Of a stretch of 64,000 nt of DNA, positions 31,341-42,490 are shown piece by piece (position 1 is the stretch's first letter; each line of letters starts with the position of its first letter). Below the pieces are notes generated by a model, which made no database searches, was not told the DNA's origin, and worked only from the letters and a program-made list of their open reading frames with translations. A program made the position numbers and the translations under genes. The DNA lies in the NCBI RefSeq assembly GCF_027595985.1, contig NC_073303.1, positions 96,774,591 to 96,838,590 of the forward strand. Reading direction: 5' to 3'. The stretch is from Sorex araneus (taxonomy: Eukaryota; Chordata; Mammalia; Eulipotyphla; Soricidae).

Positions 31341-32619
31341 GTCTGTGTGATCCAAGCTGCAATTCCGATGACCACAACAATCAACTGCTCTGCACCAGCC
31401 AACCTCCTCAGCACCACTCACTCAGTTTTCTGGACACTACTAAGCTGAACAATCTTTTTGGCTCCATATTTTGCTTCCCTCCTATTCGTTGTCTCCAAAT
31501 CCATAATACAGACATCCCCAAACACACACACACACACAACACACATACATACTGTAAGGGAGAAACACACACCTGGTTAAGGTGGTGACTTAGGGAGGTG
31601 TTTGGAGGTAAAAGAAAAGATGATTATTAAGAAGTAACAAAGCTCACGCAGGAGTAAATAGATATGGTCTAAATTGTTTTAACTCCCTGCATAGCTCTTT
31701 CTTGCCCAGGCTACCTTACTAGGCCAGCAAAGCCCCCCATAGGGTCAGAGCCTGGTTAAAAACTGCACAGTCTCTCACCCCCACATTCTATACTACTGTT
31801 ATGCTTTGAGACTGCCATACAGACTCTCTCTAGATTCTGCTTGGTGCCCAGTCTGGGTTGGCCTCTGTCTACACATTACTTTGGTTATCATTTGCAACCA
31901 ATGGCTCTCAGACAGAGATCAATAATAGTAGAAGGTACTCTAGGTAACAATTTACCTCACATACATTCCAATGGGCATATTTGTTAAGTATTCACACAGC
32001 ATCTGTTGAAAGAAGAAAGATAGTGTCCTGACTGGTGAACCCTCCAGTCTGTCCTCATTCTCTCTGAGTTCCAACATCCATCTTTACAAAACGAGAGCCC
32101 CCCACAACTGACCTGGCACAGTCTCTCTGAAGGACCATTATAATGTATCATGAGCATATTTGGGGAGATCTCCCCTATACACATCTTGTTGATGTCTTTC
32201 TTATAATGACGGAAAGAGTTTTCTTTCCATTTCCAAGTATTCTTCTTGGAAAGAGTTTTGGAATAATCATTCTTTCCAAGTCACACATCCAGCATGATAG
32301 GTAGGTCAAGTTCTAGGCCCAAATAGTAGGGCTCTCGAAGTTGTAAACTGGGCCACTGAGCTAGTCCTGCTGACCTCAACACATAGAACACCCTTTTTGG
32401 AGTCTCCATGCCATGAGGGGCAATGAGTTCAGAGATTAGAGAAAAGTGTGTTCCAACAACATGATTTTCACAATAACAATTCTGTAATACATTATGGTTG
32501 TCACAGTTTAATGTAGCTGTGCTTCTCCTTACTCAGAAGCTGTTGTTAAAGAATAGCTGACAACAAAAAGTATCCTGGAAACACGGCTAACCTTAACTCA
32601 CAGACACTACTCAATCACA
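31341..32619. other. Unassigned, repeat-poor sequence
   Basis: About 1.3 kb with only a CA repeat (31523-31560). A 98-codon frame at 31292-31588 runs through that repeat and is not credible. No exon signal. Confidence 0.4.
31523..31560. repeat. CA microsatellite
   Basis: Imperfect CA array of about 35 bp with ACAT interruptions. Confidence 0.85.
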
Positions 32620-32722
32620 CACTCACAAACACACACACACTAATACACACATACACACTCACACGACGCATGGGGGTGAGAGAGAGAGAGAGAGCGAGAG
32701 AGAGAGAGAGAGAAGGAGAGAG
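32620..32722. repeat. Compound CA and GA microsatellite
   Basis: A CA-rich part (32620-32665) is followed after GACGCATGGGG by a GA array (32679-32722). Frames across it (Arg/Glu-rich on plus, Ser/Leu-rich on minus) are artefacts. Confidence 0.92.
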
Positions 32723-32804
32723 AATGGCTTTGTCTCAACTGCTTGCTTCTGCCTCTTTGATAACCCTTGTCAGGGTACATCACCATTGTTTTTGTATGTG
32801 TGTC

Positions 32805-32940
32805 TCCCCCGCAGGACAGCAAGCACCTCAAAGGCAAAGCCTGTCTGATTCATTTTTATACTCCAACAACCAGCACTGTGTCTGGCTCCTAATAGGTACA
32901 GACTTCAGTTTGTTTGAATTGGAAAGAAATTAAATGCAAA
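32805..32940 (+). mobile_element. L2 LINE 3' end
   Basis: GTCTGATTCATTTTTATACT, CAGCACTGTGTCTGGCTCC and TAATAGGTACAGACTTCAG match the last 120 bp of L2. Confidence 0.7.
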
Positions 32941-33489
32941 ATTCTCACCAATGGAGGCAAGATCAGTCTTGGCAGCCAAGATTTTGCTTTAATTTTCACT
33001 CATCAGTGTAGCTGACCATGTCCTTCTCTAGGAAGGGTCAGAGAAACTGTCTGGGAGTGAGATGACCCATGTAAATTATCAGAGAAATCTGGATTCCTTA
33101 TGCTATGCTACTTGTTCATGGGTATCGTGTCCACTTGGCATTTTGGAGCTCCCTTCTTCGAGACAGATCATTAAGCTCAAGGGTAATTTCTCACACAGGA
33201 AACTGGAAGGACTAAGATGTATCAGAAAGCCCTCCCTGATAATTGTGTCACTGACTATTAGCATCAGGTTTTCTACAGGATCTTTGGGGACTTTGCTCAG
33301 GCCAGGTGAGCTCACGCTCAATGAGCTCTTGTGTGAGAAGGAAGGCTCTGAGGTGAGGAAGGAAAAAAGAAACCCGTGATTATGCCTGAAATGATATCCT
33401 TTCCATCTTTCCTGATGAACCTGGTCATGGATGAGATGCTGCAGCTGCCCTTTTGAAGGGCAATAAAAAGAGGCTATGACAAGTGCCAG
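32941..33489. other. Unassigned sequence
   Basis: Frames of 105 (plus) and 150 codons (minus) overlap. The minus one runs into a SOR SINE at its start. No domain is recognised in either. Probably non-coding. Confidence 0.35.
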
Positions 33490-33640
33490 AGTTGGTTGTA
33501 CATCAGGCAGAGTATTTGCCTTGCATGCAGCTAACCCAGATTCAAGACCCAGCACCCTGAGTGCTTCCAGGAGTGATCCCTGATTGCAGAGTCAGGAATA
33601 AGCCCTGAGTACCACCACTAGATGTGACAAACAAAAAAGA
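33490..33640 (+). mobile_element. SOR-A SINE
   Basis: AGTTGGTTGTACATCAGGCA head, CCTTGCATGCAGCTAACCC, GAGTGATCCCTGATTGCAGA, then a short ACAAACAAAAAAG tail. It abuts the M composite that follows. Confidence 0.82.
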
Positions 33641-34310
33641 ATATGAGAAACTCCACAGCCATGCCGCCGGACCCTGTGCCAGGCTGTTTCTTTGGGGGCT
33701 ACATGGAAGAGGGAGGGTGAGGTCCCTCCCCACTCCAACGGAGCCAGCCACCACAGCCAAAAACCTCCAGAACTTAACCGCCCTCATGCTCTGGCTGCTC
33801 TCCACATGCACGGAAAAGCCTCGCCCGTGAGTTAATCCACAGAAAAACCCAGGTATGTGTGACTTGTGACTGAAAACTCCAGGCTCAATGGAACCGGGAA
33901 TCTCCCCCCTTCTCCCCCTACTTCAGGTAGTTTGGCAGTCACACCCACAAGCTGCCACTGGTGCCACATAATCTCATTAATGGCCATGATCCAGAGACCC
34001 AATATAAATCTCTAGGAAGTGAGGACAGAATGATACGCCATAGCCATGCTGTCAGACCCCATGCCAGGCTGTTTCATTCAGGGAAATCCAGAGGGGAGCA
34101 GGTGAGTTCCTCTCCCTAATCCAAAGGAACCAGCTGAGGCTAACGAAAATCTTCAGAACTCAATCACTGCCCCACTCACGGCCTCTCTCCACACGCTCAG
34201 AGAGCTTCACCCATGAGTGAATCTATTCCTGGACATCTCATACTTTACACCACTGATATACCAAGAGTAATGCACCATATTTGATTGGGAAGGCAACAAA
34301 TCTTAGAGAG

Positions 34311-34312
<2 letters not shown>

Positions 34313-34341
<29 letters not shown>
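34313..34341. repeat. TA microsatellite
   Basis: About 14 TA units directly before a SOR-B end. It may have been the insertion target; TATATA occurs again just past the SINE at 34515. Confidence 0.9.
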
Positions 34342-34345
<4 letters not shown>

Positions 34346-34515
34346 TGTAGCTCTGTTGTCCCATTGTTATTGGCATATTGAATACACCACGGGTAACTTG
34401 CCAGGCTCTGCGGTGCAGGAGGGATACTCTCGGTAGCCTGCCAGGCTCTCCGAGAGGGATGAAAGAATCAAACCGCTTGCAAGGCAAATCCCCTTACCTG
34501 CTGTGCTATTGCTCC
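34340..34515 (-). mobile_element. SOR-B SINE with internal deletion
   Basis: GTTGTCCCATTGTTATTGGC joins the extreme 3' end directly to the middle of the body. The segment that normally carries the CGAGCGGGCACCAGTAACG region (about 60 bp) is missing. The rest, including GCCAGGCTCTGCGGTGCAGG and TGCTATTGCTCCA, is normal. Confidence 0.88.
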
Positions 34516-34545
34516 ATATATATCTGTGAGCACATAAGGCTCAAC

Positions 34546-35549
34546 CTTTCTTTTTTTCCTTTTGGATTTTTTTTTAATTTTATTGAATCACCGTGAGATA
34601 GTTACAAGCTTTCATGTTTGGGTTACAATCTCACAATGATCAAACACCCATCCCTCCACCACTGCACATTCCCCACCACCAGTATCCCGGGTATACCCCC
34701 CCTTTCCCACCCTCCCCCTACTTCTATGGCAGACAATATTCCCATACTCTCTCTCTACTTTGGGGCATTATAGCTTGCAACACAGACACTGAGAGGTCAT
34801 CATGTTTGGTCCATTATCTACTTTCTGCATGCATATCCCATTCCAACTTGTTCCTCCAGCCATCATTTTCTTAGTGATCCCTTCTCTATTCCATCTGCCT
34901 TCTCCCCTCCACTCATGAAAGCAGTCTTCCAGCTATGGGGCAATCCACCTGGCCCTTGTATCTACGGTCCTTGGGTGTCGGCCTCATGTGATGTTATTTT
35001 ATATACTCCACAAATGAGTGCAGTCCCTCTATGTCTGTCCCTCTCATTCTGACTCATTTCACTTAGCATACTTTCCATGTTTATCCATTTATAAGCAAAT
35101 TCCATGACTTCATCTCTCCTAACAACTGCATAGTATTCCATTGTGTAGATGTACCAAAGTTTCTTTAACCAGTCATCTGTTCTAGGACACTTGGGTTGTT
35201 TCCAGATTTTGGCTATTGTGAACAGTGCTGCAATGAATATATAGGTACAGATGTCATTTCTACTGTGCGTTTTTGCATCCTCGAGATATATTCCCAGAAG
35301 TACTATTGCAGAGTCATATGGAAGCTCAATTTCTAGTTTTTGAAGGACTGTTCATATTATTTTCCACAAAGGCTGGACCCACCAACAGTGAAGGAGCATC
35401 CCTTTTTCCCCACATCCACGCCAGCACTGGTTGCTTTTGTTCTTTTGAATGTGTGCCAGTCTCTGTGGTGTGAGATGATATCTCATTGTTGTTTTGATTT
35501 GCATCTCCCTGATGACTAGTGATGTGGAGCATTTTTTCATGTGCTTTTA
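34546..35549 (-). mobile_element. L1, 5'-truncated, 3' UTR plus end of ORF2, with TSD
   Basis: About 1 kb: tail and 3' UTR (34560-34980), then the C-terminal ORF2 region with the complement of an IYTMEYYAVVR-like stretch (35120-35170) and [19 protein letters not shown] (about 35410-35500). Frameshifts break the ORF. AAGGCTCAACCTTT is present on both sides (about 34531-34544 and 35550-35563), so it inserted cleanly into the M composite. Confidence 0.92.
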
Positions 35550-35944
35550 AGGCTCAACCTTTAACAGCATGTTACTAATCTCTTATAGAAGGGCTTAATG
35601 GCTCCTGGGTGAATATACAACCATCTTCACACACTTTCCTCTAAGAATCCTTTTGGTCTTATTTTTAGTGGATTATTCATAATAAGAAATACAAAATAAA
35701 TTATTTTGGTTCTGCTTGGGGGCCAGGGCTTAAGTTTCAGGATGGAATTATGGTGGTGGGTTTGGCATTCGAATATTAAATGCAATCAAATTTATGCACA
35801 ACTTCATAAAATTTATTATAAAAAGAATATGACAAAAATCTACCCACCAGTTTATCTTTTTTAAAATAACTATCACATTTATCAAAGAATGCTTCTGTTT
35901 CCATGCATCAGGATAAAGTTAGCAGCATATACTAGTTACTTAAC

Positions 35945-36585
35945 AAATTTTTGTGGTCAGATCACGATCACAAAATCCCGTTAATCATCGATTTCTTGAG
36001 CGGGATCAGTTACTTCTCATTTCGTCCTTTCCCTGAGATCTTAGAAGTCTATATCGACTCAGCCCTCCCAAGGATGTCGCCCTGGGGGATCTTTCAGGGT
36101 CAGGGGAATGGGATCCAGCTTGTTACTGGATTTAGCATATGAATACACCATGGGAAGCTTGCAAGGCTGTCCCATGTGGGCAGGAAACTCTCAGAAACTT
36201 GCCAGTTTCTCCCAGAGGGAGAAGCAGACTACATGATATCTCAGGGCCGTGCGCTTCTGAGAGCTTACTTTTAAGTCTCTCTCTGGATGTTGGCCGTTGA
36301 TAGGATCACACACACCTGGGTTCCTCTGCCAGTATACCTTCATGCATGAGGCCTGTCCGAACATGTGGAGAGGGGCCTCGAGCATGGCTGTAGCTAGGTT
36401 CCAGTGGTCTTCGGCTGCCGGGAGTTCTGCTCTGGGTGGGGAGGGAAGCTGGAGCCCATCCCCTCTGAGGGGCCCTGGAGAAGACAGCCAGGCGTGCAGG
36501 CGAGAGACTCTTGTCAGATACTTGAGTAAATTTTCTCCATATAGTATATCTCTGGAACTGCACAATTCTTTGAGGTAATACTCAC
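35945..36585 (-). mobile_element. M-family composite with SOR-B-like tail (copy E5)
   Basis: On the minus strand, monomer sequence (36580-36240, with GCAGAGGAACCCAGGTGTG and GGCCAACATCCAGAGAGAG) runs into an SOR-B-like tail (36235-35945). That tail contains an extra interior of about 100 bp absent from free SOR-B copies. The 93-, 85- and 143-codon frames in both directions are artefacts of GC-rich repeat DNA. Confidence 0.6.
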
Positions 36586-36960
36586 ACATCAGACTTCCTG
36601 GGCTGCCAGAATAAAATATCACTTACAGAGTAGCTTAAACAATATTTTTTTCTTTACAGGTCTGAAAACTGATATGAAGGTGTTAGCAGGATAGAATTTA
36701 TTTAAAGTTTTTCTCCTTGACATCAGGAAGTCAATCTTCCTTGTCTTCACATTTTTTCATCTCTCCCTATATCAGTATTCTAGTCCCTTTTTATAAGGAT
36801 GCAGGTCAGATTGGATTAAGGACTTCCCAAATGACCTCGTACTAACCTCATTACTGCTCTAAAGACTGGTCTCAAAACGCAGTCACTGTTCTCTCTGATA
36901 TAGGGAGAAAGGACATTGACATAAGAATCTAGAGAAAGGGAGAGACTTAGTTCCGTCTAG
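36586..36960 (+). mobile_element. Ancient mammalian repeat, LTR-like, family unsure
   Basis: The block order GAGTAGCTTAAACAATAT, GAAGGTGTTAGCAGGATAG, TTTTTATAAGGATGCAGGTC, AGATTGGATTAAGGACTTCC, AAATGACCTCGTACTAACC follows a mammal-wide element I recall as MaLR-like. I cannot fix the name by eye. Confidence 0.5.
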
Positions 36961-36995
36961 ACCAGTGTTTCGATTTAGGTAAGAAACTCATTTGC

Positions 36996-37232
36996 CAAAC
37001 TTGATGACCTCTCAGTGTCTGTGTTGCAAGCCATAATGCCCAAAAGTAGAGAGAGAGTACGGGGAATATTGTCTACCATGGAGGCAGGGGGAGGGTGGGA
37101 AAGGGGGGCTATACTTGGGATATTGGTGGTGGGGAATGTGCAGTGGTGGAGGGATGCGTGTTTGATCATTGTGAGATCATAACCCAAACATGAAAGCTTG
37201 TAACTATTTCATGGTGATTCAGTTAAAAAAAA
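36996..37232 (+). mobile_element. L1 3' end with 15-bp TSD
   Basis: GTTGCAAGCCATAATGCCCA, a G-rich tract, GCAGTGGTGGAGGGATGCG and TTCATGGTGATTCAG before an A run. AAGAAACTCATTTGC flanks it at 36981-36995 and 37233-37247. Confidence 0.93.
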
Positions 37233-37247
37233 AAGAAACTCATTTGC

Positions 37248-38160
37248 ATAGATAAATCCTTTATCAAACTTGACTGCTTTGTCTCATGAGGAGACTCATG
37301 TTTCAATTTTTTTTTAATAAAACAGATTTTATTTGGAGGCTTTGAAGGGAAGGAGGAAGAGAAAGTGGAAGAGAGTGGAGAGAACATGGTCAAGAGAGAA
37401 CCCAGTCTTCTTCAAGGACAGAGAGAGACCCTATACACATCCCAGCATTAGACATAAAAGCACGAAAGTACACATCTCAAGAGAAGAGATGCAGGTGACA
37501 CATGTACTCAGGCATCATATGTGCTCAACTACATGGGTGCAAGCAGCACCTGGGCTCGGGCAGCATATGCATGAGAATGATGTTTCAATTTTAATTGAAA
37601 GTCATATTCAAAAAAGACAGGGCATTACAATGGTCTAGCTTCTCCATATGGCCCTTGTCCAAAGGTCACTTTTTTTAAACCAAGCCTTTCCTAATTAACC
37701 TATTTCAAATTGCAATACTTTTAAACATGACTTTTTTATATCTATAATTTATTTTTCTTCATAGTATTTGTTTGCCATCAAGATAATACATATTTTGCTC
37801 TTTTGCTTGTTTATCTATTGCCTGCTTCCCCACAGGAAAAGTTGACTCATAGAACAGGAATTGCTTTTTCCCTCAGCATCTAGAAAAATGTCTGGCTGTT
37901 GAATGTCTGTGGGATGGATAGACTCAACGAACCAACCAAGCTTGAATCCTTGGGACTGCTGCCATCTACAAATGCTACTGAGTAGTTGGATGCTTGTAGC
38001 TTCTATGATGTTTCATTGATCATGGTCCCCCGAAGAGAGGTCAGATCAGTTTGAACTGCATTGTGGTAAATGTTGACTGCAAGCACTTAAAGCTTTGGTT
38101 TTTATCTTATTGAGATGATGGTATCTTTACAAGTATGAAGAGAGGTTAAATTTTTATTGG
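37248..38160. other. Unassigned sequence
   Basis: A 101-codon frame at 37333-37638, rich in Arg and Lys, has no recognisable domain. Otherwise AT-rich with no clear repeats. Confidence 0.4.
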
Positions 38161-38318
38161 AGGGTCAGAGAGATACTACAGGGGTAAAGCAACAGCTTTG
38201 CTTTTGGTCAAGTTCAGTTCAGCTCCAGCACTGATGTGTAAGGTATATGGTTGGAGCTACACCTGGTGATGTTCAAGCATCTTGAACATCACCAGGTATA
38301 GCTTCAATCAACCCCCTC
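38161..38318 (+). mobile_element. Old SOR-type SINE carrying a perfect hairpin
   Basis: GGGTCAGAGAGATACTACAG head and CAAGTTCAGTTCAGCTCC in the B-box position, then the body is replaced or ended by the inverted repeat at 38261-38297. Highly diverged. Confidence 0.55.
38261..38297. repeat. Perfect 17-bp inverted repeat, 3-base loop
   Basis: ACCTGGTGATGTTCAAG, CAT, CTTGAACATCACCAGGT: every base of the 17-bp arms pairs. It lies in the decayed body of an old SINE, so the symmetry is not an inherited feature of that family. Confidence 0.95.
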
Positions 38319-38334
38319 AAAAGTTACTGTGTTT

Positions 38335-38618
38335 CCTAATCAGAGAGAGAGAAAAAAAGGGAATACCCTGCCATAGTGGCAGTGTGGGGTGCAGGGGGAG
38401 ACGGGATTGGGGAGGGTGGAAGAGATGCTGGGTTTACTGGTGGTAGAGAATGGGCACTGGTGAAGGGATGGGTTCTCGAACTTTGTATGGGGGAAACATG
38501 AGCACAATAATGTATAATTCATTTCAATTCTTAATGTAATTTTATTAGATCAATAAAGTCCAGATGACAAAATAAAAAAATAATAAATGAATAAAATAAA
38601 ATAAAACATTTTTTTAAA
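38335..38618 (+). mobile_element. L1 3' end with 16-bp TSD and long A-rich tail
   Basis: GAATACCCTGCCATAGTGGC, GGCACTGGTGAAGGGATGGG, a diverged terminal block, then AATAAAATAAAATAAAAC-type tail. AAAAGTTACTGTGTTT flanks it at 38319-38334 and 38619-38634. Confidence 0.9.
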
Positions 38619-38784
38619 AAAAGTTACTGTGTTTTAGGAACGTAATAGCCAGAAATGGAGACAGTAGAATTGGTGGATAATAGGTTCTACAGAAATGTGT
38701 TTACCTTGCACATTAGACTACCTCAGGGTCACCTGAGACTAAAGGGGCACTCAGTGTGGAAGATAAGAGGAGAGTTGAGTTATC

Positions 38785-38910
38785 TTGATCAGGGGTGTGG
38801 CTCAAGTGACACTGTACCCACATTGCCTGTGTGGTCTCCGGGATATGATCCACATGCCTGTCCACCCATGCTCAACACTACTAGGAGTAGCCCCCAAAAC
38901 TAAAATTTTT
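38785..38910 (+). mobile_element. Possible old tRNA-derived SINE
   Basis: GGGGTGTGGCTCAAGTGACA followed by CACTACTAGGAGTAGCCCCC resembles an old SOR relative. Weak. Confidence 0.35.
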
Positions 38911-39719
38911 AAAAATTGCAAATCACTGATCTATATGAAATAAAGTGAGGCGTAAAGAAGTAAATAATGAGATTATTATTATTTACCGCAGGGTGGGGGC
39001 GGAAAGGGGAGGAAGGAGAAAGAAGAGGCAGTTATGAGCTGGTCCTTCCAAGGCTCCTGCTGGGCTGTGGACAGGATTGTTTCTTGGAGACGGTTAACGT
39101 GATAGCTTCAGCCTCCCACTAGCTGTGGCAGAGACCATTCTGGAATCCACCATCATTTCTAGTTGCATAGGCCTCTCCAGGAAACAGCCCCTAACGTGGT
39201 AGCTGGTCTCAGCAGAGCATCAGCTGAGAATGAAAGATGAAACTCACAGTATTTTGAAACTTAGGCAAAAAAAGTAAAGTGTCCTCACTTTATTCATAGA
39301 AGCCAGTCAATAGAGAAGTCCAGCCAAGACTCAAGGTGAGAAGATTCAACGAAGGTACTTAGGCGAGGGGGTGTGTTCTTGAGAGCCATTTTAGAAACAG
39401 GGGTCAGGGATAACTGATAACTGCATTCAGGACACTCAGAACTGGATGCATCTGGGCTCTTCCCACCTCCTGGGTCATTCTTTCTCCAGACGGGACAACT
39501 GACCTATCTGCCCATGGAGTTTGGGAACAGGAAGTAAGACATACAGATCAGCCCTTCCTTCTGTCCACCTCCTCAGGTGCCCATATGAATGAAGAACCAC
39601 TTCATCTTTGCATCTGGTCCTAACCTCTTCAGAGAGACTTTCCCTTTTCTGAAATGATAGGGGAAAACTGGCTCTGGGTGCAGAATCTCACATACCTGTG
39701 CCACAATATCAAGCCTCAC
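38911..39719. other. Unassigned sequence
   Basis: No young repeat. Short open frames only. A G-rich stretch lies at 38993-39020. Confidence 0.4.
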
Positions 39720-39860
39720 TCTCTTTGGGGGAAGGGGATGTGAATTATACTTGCCTCTGGCTCTGTGCTCAGGGATCTCACCTGGCTGTGCTGGATAACC
39801 ATATACAATATCTGGATCAAACCAGGTTTCTGCCTTCAAAATAAGTACCTTAATCCAGGA
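39720..39860 (-). mobile_element. Old SOR-A-type SINE
   Basis: GGCTCTGTGCTCAGGGATCT, CACCTGGCTGTGCTGGATAA, CTGGATCAAACCAGGTTTCT: reverse body and head blocks in order, decayed. Confidence 0.6.
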
Positions 39861-39885
39861 AAGAGGTGATTCTCCACCCCTTACT

Positions 39886-40125
39886 CTCACTGTCACTGTC
39901 ATCCCGTTGCTCATCGATTTGTTCGAGCAGGCACCAGTAACGTCTCTCATTGAGAGACTTATTGTTACTGTTTTTGGCATATCCAATACACCACGGGTAG
40001 CTTGCCAGGCTCTGCCGTGCGGGCTCCATACTTGCTGGGCTCTCAGAGTGGGGCAGAGGAACGGAACACAGGTTGGCCGCATGAAAGGCGAAAGCCCAAC
40101 TGCTGTGCTATATTTCCAGCCAGTA
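39886..40125 (-). mobile_element. SOR-B SINE with 10-bp TSD
   Basis: CACTGTCACTGTCATCCCGT, CGAGCAGGCACCAGTAACG, CACGGGTAGCTTGCCAGGC and TGCTGTGCTATATTTCCAGC. ACCCCTTACT flanks it at 39876-39885 and 40126-40135. The 169-codon frame through it (39573-40082) is an artefact. Confidence 0.94.
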
Positions 40126-40194
40126 ACCCCTTACTAAACCCTTACTAGCCCATCAAATCTCAATACTATTCATAAAAATTAAAAGGACCCCTCA

Positions 40195-40290
40195 GAGGTG
40201 CTCAGGCACTATTTACTGAGTTTTGATACTCAGGGTTCACTTTGGGTGGTAATTGGAGTTTATATATGCTTCAGGGAACAGGACTGTGCT
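40195..40290 (-). mobile_element. SOR-type SINE fragment
   Basis: GAGGTGCTCAGGCACTATTT and GATACTCAGGGTTCACTTTG recall reverse SOR body blocks. Weak. Confidence 0.4.
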
Positions 40291-42490
40291 TAAGGGTATC
40301 CAAATAGGAAAGGAAGAAATCAAGCTCTCACTATATACAGGTGACTGACACTGTATTTAGAGAACCCTAAAGCTTCTACCAAGAAGCTCCTAGAAACAAT
40401 AGACTTGTATAGTAAAGTCACAGGCTATAAAATCAATACACAAAAGTTCATTGTTTTCCTATACGCAAATAATGAGAGAGAAGAAAGTGATATGAAAAAA
40501 CAATCCCATTCACAATCATGCCTCAGAAAATCAAGTACCTTGGAATCAGCTTAACTAAGGAAGTAAAGGATCTGTACAAAGAAAACTACAAAATGCTACC
40601 TTGAGAAAAAAAGAGGACACGAGGAAATGGAAACAAATGCCCTGCTCATGGATTCAGAGAATTAACATTGTCAAAATGGCAATGTTCCTCAAAGCTTTAT
40701 ACAGATTCAGTGCTCTCTCTGTAAGGGTACCTTTGACATTCTTTAAATAAATTAATCAAATACTTTTGAAATTCATATGGAACAACAAGCCCACATGAAT
40801 AGCTAAAGCAATTCTTGGGGGGGGGGGGAAATATGGGAGGCATCACCTTCCCCAACCTCAAACTGTACTACAAAGCAGTAATAATTAAAACAGCATGGTA
40901 CTGGAAGAAAGAAATATCCACAGACCAGTGAAATATGGCTGACTATCCTTACACACACCCTCATCTATATGATCATCTATTCTTTGATAAGGAGTAAGGA
41001 ATGTGAAGTGGAACAAGGAAAGCCTCTTTGATAAATGGTGCTGGCAAAACTGGACAGCTACATCCAAAACAAATGGGCTTAAACCTCTACCTAACACCAT
41101 GCACAAAAGTCAGATCAAAATGGATTAGAGACCTCAACATCAGACCAGAATTCATAAGGTATATGAAGAAAAATTGGCAGAACCCTCTGTGACATAGAAG
41201 CTAAAGGTATCTTCAAGGACAAGATGCCACTGACTAAACAAGTGGAAACAGAGATAAACAAATGGGACTATCTTAAACTAAGAAGTTTATGCACCTCAAA
41301 AGAAACAGTGACCAGAATGTAAAGACAGTCTACAGAATGGGAAACTATATTCACCCAATACTCTTATGATAAGGGGTTAATATCAAGGATATACAAAGCA
41401 CTGGATAAACTCAACATGAAAAAAACACCCAATCCCATCAGAAAATGAGGTGATGAAATGAGCAGAAACTTTCTTAAATAATAAATCTAATGGCCAAAAG
41501 GCACATAAAAATGCCTTTCATCACTAATCATTAGGGACATGGAGATCAAAACAATGAGATATCATCTCATACCACAGAGACTGGCACACATCCAAAAAGA
41601 ACAAAAGCAAGCAGTGTTGGCGTGGATGTGGGGAGACTCTCCTTCACTGCTGGTGGGAATGTCGACTGGTTCAGCCTTTTTGGAAAATAATATGAACAGT
41701 CCTTCAAAAACTAGAAATTGAGCTCCCATTTGACCCAGCAATACCACTTCTGGAAATATATTCTGTAGATGAAAAAAAGAAAGTACAGTATAAATGACAT
41801 CTGCACTTGTATGTTTATTGCAGCACTGTTTACAATAGCCAGAATCTGGAAAAATCCCAAGTGCCTGAGAACAGATGACTGATCAAAGAAACTTTGGTAT
41901 ATCTACACAGTGGAATACTATGCAGCTGCTAGGAAAGATGAAATTATGAAATTTGCATATAAGCCAATGGACATGGAGAGTATCATGCTTAGTGAAATGA
42001 GTTAGAAACAGAGGGATGGACATAGAATGACTGTACTTATTTGTGGAATATAAAGTTACATAATAGGAGACTAACACCTAGAGACAGTAGAGATAAGGAC
42101 CAGTATGATCACTCCATCGCTTGGAAGCCGGTCTCACATGCTAAGGGAAAAGGCAGCTGCGACTTAGAATGGACCACTAAGTTATTGATGCTTGGAGGGT
42201 TCGCTCGTGATGGGAGATGTGTGCTGAATGTAGACTATGGACCAAACATGATGGCCACTTAGTAACTTTATTGCAAGCCATAAGATCCCAAAAGAGAGAG
42301 AGAATAAGAGGGGGTGACAGGGGGTGGGAAGGGGTGGGGGTGGCAGGAGGGATACTGGGAACATTGGTGGTGGAGAATGGGCACTGGTGGAGGGATGGGT
42401 ACTTGAACATTGTATGACTGAAACATAATCATGAAAATTTGTAAGTCTGTAAGTGTATCTCATTGTGATTCATTAAAATAAAATTTTAGA
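40291..42490 (+). pseudogene. L1, 5'-truncated: ORF2 from the RT motif onward plus 3' UTR
   Basis: The longest L1 of the window, about 2.2 kb. It begins inside the reverse transcriptase domain. The catalytic motif, usually FADD, reads YTGD (40334-40345) and is followed at once by a TGA stop (40346-40348). Downstream come ORF2 C-terminal blocks in several frames, such as [19 protein letters not shown] (near 41570), and a TMEYYAAARKDEIMKF-like stretch (near 41910). The 3' UTR ends CATTGTGATTCATTAAAATA. No ORF1 or endonuclease. A dead copy, but useful for reading the shorter L1 tails here. Confidence 0.93.

Larger units (their letters stand above)
33643..35835 (+). mobile_element. M-family composite with old-type tail (copy E4), split by SINE and L1
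   Basis: Two tandem monomers start at AGCCATGCCGCCGGACCCTG (33657) and AGCCATGCTGTCAGACCCCA (34042), a 385-bp period, close to that of E3. After the second monomer come a TA tract, a SOR-B and an L1, then the spacer and tail resume (35565-35835) with AAGAAATACAAAATAAATTA and GCATTCGAATATTAAATGCA. The monomers share the AATGGCCATGATCCAGAGAC block (33982) with copies E1, E2 and E6. No coding content. That the halves on either side of the L1 belong together follows from the TSD of that L1. Confidence 0.6.

Noticed and set aside
33643..34310. Reading the M monomers as retroviral LTRs
   Set aside because: No internal retroviral coding sequence and no clear TG...CA ends were found, and several copies end in an L1-type tail with an A-rich end, which fits a non-LTR element better. 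Not fully excluded.
36306..36622. Overlapping frames of 85, 93 and 143 codons suggesting a GC-rich exon
   Set aside because: They lie in an M-family monomer, which recurs at several other places in the window.
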